Assembly (NCBI RefSeq): GCF_025024155.1
Contig: NW_026251721.1
Span: 248,001 to 312,000 of the forward strand
Direction: 5' to 3'
Length of the DNA: 64,000 nucleotides
Source: Gamsiella multidivaricata
Lineage: Eukaryota; Mortierellomycota; Mortierellomycetes; Mortierellales; Mortierellaceae
Shown piece by piece: positions 57,095 through 64,000 of this stretch; the stretch's first letter is position 1, and the number at the start of each line of letters is the position of its first letter. The notes under the pieces were generated by a model, which was not told where the DNA came from, searched no databases, and was given only the letters and a program-made list of their open reading frames with translations. The translations under genes were made by a program, and so were the position numbers.

Positions 57095-57538
57095 ATTACT
57101 TTATGGGTTTTTTTCTTTACGAATATCGGGATTTGACCCTGATGTGGCCGCGTACAACCAGAAAGGCCGTATAGTGCAATGTTGCACTGGACAAATAAAA
57201 CCAGTATTTTGTTCAACTGAGTAGATGACATGTTATGACAATTGTTTGGACGTGCCGAGGCGGAGAATGAGATCAAGGACGCCGACGCCAAATTGTGCGT
57301 AAATGCGGCTCGGCTTTGATATAGGATTATAAAACTATGATGATCGGGCGCTCTTTCCTTTCATAGGACTCGATACTCCGTCCTTTTTTCATATTAATCC
57401 TCTCTGCCGGACCATCCTTGTTTTCACTTTCTTGTTCTTTAGACCACCATCCTTCCTCGTCCTCCATCAATCGGCCAACCAGCAGAAATCAACCGACCAA
57501 ATCGACAGCCATCCGGAAATAATACGATATCGAACACC

Positions 57539-58352
57539 ATGTCCTCTGCCTACCCCAACCTCCCCTTGTTGTCTCTCCCCGTCGCAGCGGGTCTCGCCTA
57601 TGCCCCCCACTTCATCCGTGGCCTGGTACGGAAGAGGCGCACTCTATCCCCTCCTCAAATCTGTCTTTTGCATGTTACTTTGCGTCTGACCTTATTTATG
57701 CCTAACCCTGCTGTTCTTTTATTGTAGATCGTCATTAATGCCACCAAGCGATGGAACAACAGTAAGTCCTACATCTCGACTAAAGTGTTCGGCTACAGCG
57801 CAGGAAACGAAGATCATGCCCATGGAGTTTACACCAACCTGTATATTTTATTTTTGGATTATCGGTTGCAGTTAGCCCCAGAGGTCAGCTCGAAAAGATC
57901 GAAAGTCGCATGTCCAAGGCATCCTGGGCAATGGCCAAGCGTACCGAGGGCGCTCACATCAACGGTCTCGAGACCCTGCCAGTGTTCTTTGGCGCCGTTG
58001 TAAGTGAACGACTCTGGGTGGGAGGTTTTCTATCCCAACTATATTTCCGTTTATGACACTTTACACCGTATAGGATACAAAACGTAAAGGCCGTAGGGAA
58101 ATTGACAGCGATTGGGCATTCTCTATTCCTCAATGTCATCTTCACTCTTAGCTTGCTGCCCTCCATGCTGGTGTCGCCAAGGATACCGTCAACTTTTACG
58201 CCGGCTTCTTTGTTGCGTCTCGCCTCCTGTTCAACATTGTGTACATCTTCAACACCACACAGATCGCAGCCCTCGCACGCACGGGTATCTGGACTGCCGG
58301 TATGGCTGCTTGCTTGAAGCTGTTCCTGGCTGCTGCTGCCACCAAGTACTAG
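57539..58352 (+). CDS. MAPEG-family membrane protein
   Basis: Four exons (57539-57625, 57728-57761, 57872-57999, 58152-58352) give 149 aa. MAPEG proteins (microsomal GST, FLAP, LTC4 synthase and prokaryotic relatives) are four-helix membrane proteins, often glutathione-dependent. Here helix 1 is LPLLSLPVAAGLAYAPHFI. The family loop and helix 2 follow: MSKASWAMAKRTEGAHINGL, with ETLPVFFGAVLAALHAG. The remaining helices are FVASRLLFNIVYIF and IWTAGMAACLKLFLAA. The E-x-L-P-x-F motif in helix 2 is the MAPEG signature. Substrate is unknown. Exon 2 is only 34 nt. Confidence 0.85.
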
Positions 58353-58873
58353 ATGTTGGGGTGGAAATGAGGTTGACACAGGATAGATGTAGATGTGGTT
58401 GGCATAGCAGCCTGTTGATTAAAAGAAACGATAATATGAAGCTTTATATACACCACAAAGACAGGGTGTCTTCCACGAGGAATTGGCACAACGAGCGGAT
58501 ATATTCCAAGAAGTACTTGACGAAGGATCCCCCTGGACACGGGGATGTGTATGCGGATGTGTATGCGAATGTAGCGTTTGTGTACTATATGTGCAGTGCG
58601 GGTGTGTGCCTGGGCTAAACGTCATTTTTCATTGTGGCCATTCCCGTTCAGTCACGTCTCGTCTTTTTAAGGTCTCCTTGGTCAAGTGTGGCCGTTCTTG
58701 GCAGCACTTTTTATTCGTTCACTCACTTCCATTTCCTCACCCTCCTCCGCTCTCTTCGTCCGCTCTTCACTCTTCACTCTTCACTTTCACCTCACCCTCA
58801 CTCTCGCCAGAACATATCCTACCCTATCCAACCATACACACGCCCGCACCAGGAACGACCACTCGCTGCAGAA

Positions 58874-60220
58874 ATGAATCTCTTTTTCGGAAGAAAGGCC
58901 AAGGTCACCCCCAAGGACTCGATTGTCGAGCTTAGGAACACATTGCAGATGCTCGAAAAGCGCGAGACCTTTCTTCAGACAAAGATCGACAATGAACTGC
59001 AGATTGCCAAGACAAACGCCACCAAGAACCGCAGAGGTATGTCTCCCTTGACCAAGCAAAAGAAAAAAAAAAAGCTTTGTGTCAGAAGGGCCTCCCGTTC
59101 GGCAGTATTGACCTTGACCAGTCAGGATGTCATGCTTGCGCCTTGCCTGCACCCCATCCTTGGGTCTCATTTGACAGCGATGCATTGCACCACAGCACCT
59201 TGCTCATCGGACACTGTCTTGTTGTTGACAAAAAAAAAAAGGTCAGGGGGGCGATAACCCAAATGCATACTGAGTATTGACGCCACGTTTGCGTTTGACT
59301 CCCTGAACCATCTAGCGGCGCTCATGGCATTAAAACGCAAGAAGCAGTACGAAGGACAGATTGAGAAGATTTCAGGCTCGCGGCTGACAATAGAAACCCA
59401 GGTCATGGCGATTGAAAACGCCAACGTCAACCTCGAGACCATGAAGGCCATGCGTGCTGGTGCTGAAGCTATGAAGGGTATTCACGGAGCCATGTATGTC
59501 GCCCTTTTCTTTTTGCTTTTGTTCCATAGTACTGCGACAAGCGTGACACGTTTGCAGCATCTACGCTTTGCAGCGCACGGAAAGGATGGGTCGACTGTGC
59601 GTTCTGTTCTTTACTGGTGATTGACAAATTTTTCATGTTCTCTGTTCAAAGGGATATCAACACGGTCGACCAGACAATGGAGGAAATCAGGGATCAAATG
59701 GAGCTTGCAAACGAGATATCGGACGTGATCTCGCAGCCTGTTGGGTTCGGCATCGAGATGGACGAGGTAAGGGTAGATTGCAGGGACATGAGTCATCACT
59801 GGATGTGCTATGAGCTGGCACTGTCAACTGGGGCTGCTCGACTGCTGCTGTATGCTGATCTACATGCGGAGCAATCAATGGAAGTGCTATGCTTTTATTA
59901 ACGCTGGCTTTTTTTTTTATACGCTGGAATGTCTAGGACGAGCTGCTTGCGGAACTTGACGGGCTTGAGCAAGAGGAGTTGGATAAGAAACTTATGGAGA
60001 CACAGGGACCATCCCAGATTGGGCTTCCTTCTGTACCGAACCATGAACCCGGTAAGGATGCGAATGACATTGCCAATTGGCTGGTCTGTGAGTGGCATTC
60101 ATTCGTGGGAATATCCAGTAGCTAACATGTTTCTTTAATGGTGCATCTTGATTTTTTACAGAAGAGGAAGACGAGGAGGAAGCGGAGCTTAGGGAACTGC
60201 GCGAGAGTATGGCGATGTAA
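58874..60220 (+). CDS. SNF7: ESCRT-III subunit Snf7/Vps32 (CHMP4)
   Basis: Five exons (58874-59036, 59316-59493, 59652-59766, 59937-60051, 60162-60220) give 209 aa. Snf7 polymerises on endosomal membranes for multivesicular-body formation, cytokinesis and membrane repair. The basic N-terminus MNLFFGRKAKVTPKDSIVEL leads into helix 1-2 (LRNTLQMLEKRETFLQTKID; ALKRKKQYEGQIEKISGSRL), then ETMKAMRAGAEAMKGIHG and VDQTMEEIRDQMELANEISD. The acidic C-terminal half has DELLAELDGLEQEELDKKL and ends EEEAELRELRESMAM, the MIM/Bro1-binding region. Family order and length match Vps32 (about 210-240 aa). Confidence 0.93.
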
Positions 60221-60416
60221 CATCTTTTGACGATCGTAGCAGGACGCATAGCAGCACAACACAGGAGCAACAAATAAATCTTCCATTTCTTTGATCGGCT
60301 TTTCTTCTGCCTTAATGGAATCACATGATCAAGTTGCTTGATGGTTTCTTTGGCCTGTTGGAAAGCCCTTTCTTCCTCCAACCCTCTCTCCCTTTGATTC
60401 CATTCCTGACATCTGC

Positions 60417-63294
60417 ATGAGGTCCACCCAATTGACCCCCGTCAAGCTCGTGGCAGTCTCTCATGAGGAGGTCCTTGCCGTCCTGCGGACCCTGCCCCAT
60501 CCTGTTTCTGTTCCTGCTCCTGTTCCTGCTCCTGTTCCTGCTCCTGCTCCTGTTCCTGCTCCTGCTCCTGCTCCTGCTGCTGCTACGCCTGCTGCTGCTG
60601 CTGGAGAGGCCCAAACCTGGAGGGCTGCTATCCATTCACATATTACCCCGCCCTCTGCGTCCCCTGTGCCTGCGCCTGCGCCTGTGCGTGTACCTTTGCA
60701 AACGGCGGCGACATTAATTAGGGAGCCAACAGGACAGAACACCACTCTGGCCCCTGTATCCTCACCGCCGAGGACCTCGATAGCGCCTCCACAACACGCC
60801 AGCAGCGTCGAAGACAGCAGCAGCAGAAGCTACAGCCACAATAATAATTTCAACAGTAATGGCAACAACACTAGCAACAGTGGATATGAACACGACCATG
60901 GCGAGGGCATGGCTCGTAACAACAGTTACAACCACGCCCACAACAACAACCGCGGTTACAGTCACCCCTACAACCAAGGCCACCATAACGAGCAACGCTA
61001 TAGCAGCAATCAGGGCTACAGTGGCTTCACTCAAAACCACAGTCAAGACTACAACAGTAACCAGAGTGGCCACCCAAACCATCAAGACATCAATTGCAAC
61101 TCCATTTCCACTTCCGCAGACGGGTCGGAACCTTTAACCTCTCAATTATCTCGTCCTCATTATGACCTGGGGAGCAATACGCCGTCATTATCACCACCAC
61201 AGCTGCCATTCGAATTTCATGCACTCCAAGAGCTATCAACTCAGGAGAAAATATCTTCACGTCTATTGTCGAACCAAGAAGCAAACTCTATCTCCGTAGA
61301 TATATGTTCACAGGCAGTGGACGAGATAATCTCAACCCCCCAGTGTGATCTTCAAACAATGCCCTCATCGCCATATAGCCAGAGTGCGAGTTTCGATGCG
61401 ACAAGGATGGCCAAGTCTCATTCCGGAAGCGAGATCCATTATTCTTCGCCTCAAGACATTTGCTCGAGCCTTGCGAATCCGGCTATAATCGATGGGGTTT
61501 ATGAAGAACAGCGTAGCCTATGGTCGACACCTATCGTGAGGGATGGCCCTGACTTGATTCATACGCAATGGACCTCGTTCAAAGGTGTAGAGCAAGGAGT
61601 CGTCGGACCTAGCGTGTTTGATGAACCGCAGGTACGTTGGAAACTCAGAAGCTCCTTAGTATGCCACGATTGCTATGAATCACCCCTAATCACCCTTTTC
61701 TAATCGCCGGCATACCTAGGCTATGCTTGACATCAACATTACTTATCCAGAGTCCAATGATATTAGAAGTCTGCTAAGTCACTTGGATCCGCAGCTCGCA
61801 GCTTTTCCAGCTTCAGTATGGTGGCCTGTGCTCTCCCGTCTTTTTAAATCCGCGATGCTCATCTCCGATCAGCACCATCCAAAACCTAATCATGGTCAAG
61901 GTGTATTCAAGATCGAGGCAGGCGGGATGCCTTACGGCCTCGAACGCTATGACAATGCATGGCTCCATAGCGGCTCTTCTCTGAGATACGACGACTCGAG
62001 CGACCTGGGCGACGCGATGTATCTATACCACTCTCATGAGTACCTAGGACCGGTGACGGAGTCTGATCCCCTAGTCAACCTCCGCCTCGTTTATGCAGCA
62101 CACCAGCTACCGCGGGGTATGGACTTTGCCAGTTTGGTGGGACCACTTCGCAATGACCACAAGGTTGATACATATCTGATCCCCCACGAATCTGCGCTCA
62201 TCTACGACGACCACGATGTTGTTTTTGGGTTGTCAGGGACAGGGGGACGAGTTTGTCGTGGACTACAAGCATTTCTGCAGAACTTGAACCCGAGGACGGA
62301 GGGCTTCACGCTATGGCAGCTATGCCTACTAATTCCCAGTAAAATCATCCATTACTTGACGGGATCAGCAGAATGTGCTCAAACCGACAAGAAATGCGCG
62401 CAAGCCAGCGACGAAAAGCGGGAGAATAACTCGATCGCATCCTCGATCGCTTGCCTCAAGGAGGCACTGGGACGCAGCTATGGGCCGATTCCTGGCGCAG
62501 AGCAAGAAAGCGTGTTCACGGTTGAGTCGTGCTCCTTGGGCACAATCATGGGCGCGATTAGATTCATAATCGACATCTTTTTGTCCCACGACGAGATTTG
62601 CGAAAGCTGTGACGAGTATTACCAAGGTGGTCAGCCAAGCATGATCCCCAAGAGGATGCAACTATCTCGGAGGATTCTTAACAAGACTGTTCGGATGGAT
62701 AGAAGGGTACCAATAGCTTATATCTTGCGACCAGAGATGCACTCATGCCTCAAGGACATGCAAACGAGGCGGTACCATCTCCAGTTTCTCTTGAACATCA
62801 CTCAAGCGCGCGAGTTGGCTGGCGAACGTGCGGCTATGGTTCGAGGGTTCGGTGTGCCGAAGGAAGTCGTGATATGCATTTCGGACGAACCTGCACCCCC
62901 TCAGGATGGGCTCATATCCCGCAAAGACGAGGTTAGGGTGTGCGACGTAGGCGGGAATGATCCGTGGCGCATCGAGGCTGCGGTGGTTGAGATCGTCATT
63001 TGGATGGCAACAGTGGGTTTAGGAGACTGGTCCATCGAGATTTATATTCCCGAACGCACTGCGGCGAGGCTGAGAAGTTCTGGAGAGGCCAGCGAGCGAG
63101 ACGGGAAAGGCTTCCGATACAGCATAAAGACTCCGTCCGCGGGCGAACAGAGCAGCTGCAGCGGAATGAGGCTGGAGCCTGCTGAAGAGGAATCGACTCT
63201 GCTGATCCATAGTCTGAGCGAGAGCAAAGGGATTCAGAGGGCAGTGAACACTATATTAGTTGCTACATATGCAGTAAACGACAATGTACTATGA
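60417..63294 (+). CDS. large orphan protein, unknown function (929 aa)
   Basis: Two exons (60417-61631, 61720-63294) join in phase 0. The first 400 residues are disordered. A (PAPVPAP)n tract is encoded by a 6-bp repeat (60506-60594), and a region rich in Asn, Ser, Gly, His and Tyr (about residues 140-225) resembles prion-like low complexity. From about residue 406 the protein looks globular: MLDINITYPESNDIRSLLSH, VWWPVLSRLFKSAMLISDQH, GGMPYGLERYDNAWLHSG, FTLWQLCLLIPSKIIHYLTG, FTVESCSLGTIMGAIRF and RRVPIAYILRPEMHSCLKDM. I do not recognise this domain. No signal peptide or membrane segment is evident. It has coding-like composition throughout and a canonical intron, so it is probably a real gene. 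Confidence 0.7.
60506..60594. repeat. hexanucleotide-type repeat (CCTGCT/CCTGTT) inside coding sequence
   Basis: About 15 imperfect units of cctgctcctgtt-type sequence encode alternating Pro-Ala-Pro-Val. The open antisense and other-frame ORFs here come from this periodicity. Confidence 0.85.
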
Positions 63295-63581
63295 CTTATA
63301 CGCGGCTCACACGCGTCAAGCAAAACTCTAAAGGACGCGTCCTATTTTGCTGTGCGTCTGTTGAGCCATCAACCATTTTTTTTCAATTCTATCTTTCGTG
63401 GCTTTCATGTTGCTCCTCTTGTGCCTTCGTAATCAAGAAGCAGTTTATTGACAGTAGTACAAACACAGGCTCTACACGAGTATGACGCAGAAACTAGTAA
63501 CTCAAAAAAAAGAGAACATTAGAAAGCTTGTTGGTTACTTCTCTCTAGGCCACATTCGACCAACAATAAATAGAAGGGAGC
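63295..63581. other. gap between convergent genes
   Basis: The 287 bp between the stop of the orphan gene and the stop of the BMT2 fragment contain no recognised element. Confidence 0.4.
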
Positions 63582-64000
63582 TTACTTATTCCTGTTCGGC
63601 TTATCATGGCGCAGCTTTTTCGGGAATAACGGCTGGGTCGTCCCTGACTTTGCCCTTGAAGAAAGCTCCTTTTCTGCGGGTGAAATATCCAGCCTAAATG
63701 CGTAGTAGGCTAATTTCTTCGCAAAATGATGGCTGACCAAAGTAGTATATCCAAGAGAGGACATCATCTTCACGAGCAGCTCATGATCCATGTATCGCGA
63801 GTTTTCGATGCATGGCAGAGGAAGGACCAAGTAAAGGACCCCCGTACCTGGTACCAAAAATCGCGTCGAGTAACGAAGGATCTCCCCACGTTGGGTTGGG
63901 TCGCCTACAAAATTGACAACGAGCGAGAGACAAACCACATCAAAAAGCTTCTCTCTGTCTGTTGGTACGGGCATCTCCAGAAAATCCATTTTGGTGATTA
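63582..64000 (-). CDS. BMT2: 25S rRNA adenine-N1 methyltransferase (Bmt2), C-terminal part (cut by window edge)
   Basis: The frame is open from the right edge (ITKMDFLEMPVPTDREK) to the TAA at 63582-63584, so the 5' part lies outside. The Bmt2 family signature is clear: MDFLEMP, FDVVCLSLVVNFVGDPTQRG, EILRYSTRFLVPGTGVLYLV and LPCIENSRYMDHELLVKMM. The tail is basic (FPKKLRHDKPNRNK), suited to the nucleolus. Bmt2 methylates N1 of adenosine 2142 in yeast 25S rRNA using SAM. The SAM-binding motif I should be beyond the edge. Confidence 0.9.
   Translation of the reverse strand, partial: ITKMDFLEMPVPTDREKLFDVVCLSLVVNFVGDPTQRGEILRYSTRFLVPGTGVLYLVLPLPCIENSRYMDHELLVKMMSSLGYTTLVSHHFAKKLAYYAFRLDISPAEKELSSRAKSGTTQPLFPKKLRHDKPNRNK

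Noticed and set aside
60762..61085. Val/Ala-rich minus-strand frame inside the orphan gene
   Set aside because: It is the antisense of the Asn/Ser/Tyr-rich repeat region of the 929-aa protein and has no independent support.

Overview
This window is nuclear DNA of an intron-rich fungus. The gene content (mitofissin, Svf1, a HAL/NPR-type kinase, SURF6/Rrp14, BMT2, Snf7, COQ1, COQ9) is fungal. Translin-associated factor X, endonuclease V, EMC5, THOC5 and a Shaker-like K+ channel are often missing from yeasts. Together with up to nine exons per gene, short GT-AG introns with CTAAC-type branch sites, and pyrimidine-rich leaders, this suggests an early-diverging lineage such as Mortierellomycotina/Mucoromycota. 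That placement is inference; no ribosomal or mitochondrial marker is present. Most gene models below were built by hand from frame, phase, splice sites and family conservation, and most close exactly in phase.

Layout. 0-11.3 kb: the end of a HAL/NPR-like protein kinase, a five-exon chromodomain-like protein, TRAX, a long-chain acyl-CoA synthetase and the autophagy PROPPIN Atg18. 11.4-13.8 kb: a compact nest of non-LTR (LINE) retroposon insertions, each with a poly(T) run (poly(A) on the minus strand) and most with readable target-site duplications, lying next to a tRNA-Gln(CTG) gene. 14-28.5 kb: a secreted lysozyme-like protein, a large TLDc/OXR1-like protein, TTI2 (TTT complex), endonuclease V, the mitophagy fission factor mitofissin (Atg44) with an 8-nt microexon, and a GH18 chitinase. 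30-46.8 kb: COQ1, EMC5, a multi-pass membrane protein, a voltage-gated K+ channel, an ML-domain secreted protein, SURF6/Rrp14 and COQ9. 47-64 kb: Svf1, THOC5, the mRNA cap methyltransferase Abd1, a Nudix diphosphoinositol-polyphosphate hydrolase, an unresolved 2-kb stretch, a Pro/Ala/Thr-rich surface protein, a MAPEG protein, Snf7/CHMP4, a large orphan protein, and the end of the 25S rRNA methyltransferase BMT2.

Genes are mostly in divergent or convergent pairs. Several divergent pairs share short intergenic regions (147-330 bp: chromodomain-like/TRAX, TTI2/EndoV, COQ9/SVF1), and convergent neighbours are often only about 140-155 bp apart. There is no operon-like cluster and no secondary-metabolite cluster. 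Two genes belong to coenzyme Q synthesis (COQ1, COQ9) and two to autophagy (ATG18, mitofissin), but they are not adjacent.

The most unusual features are the nested, often extremely 5'-truncated LINE insertions beside the tRNA; two GC-AG introns; the 8-nt exon in mitofissin; family-atypical insertions in TRAX, COQ1 and the TLDc protein; and orphan proteins of 902 and 929 aa. I did not find a clearly new multi-gene system.
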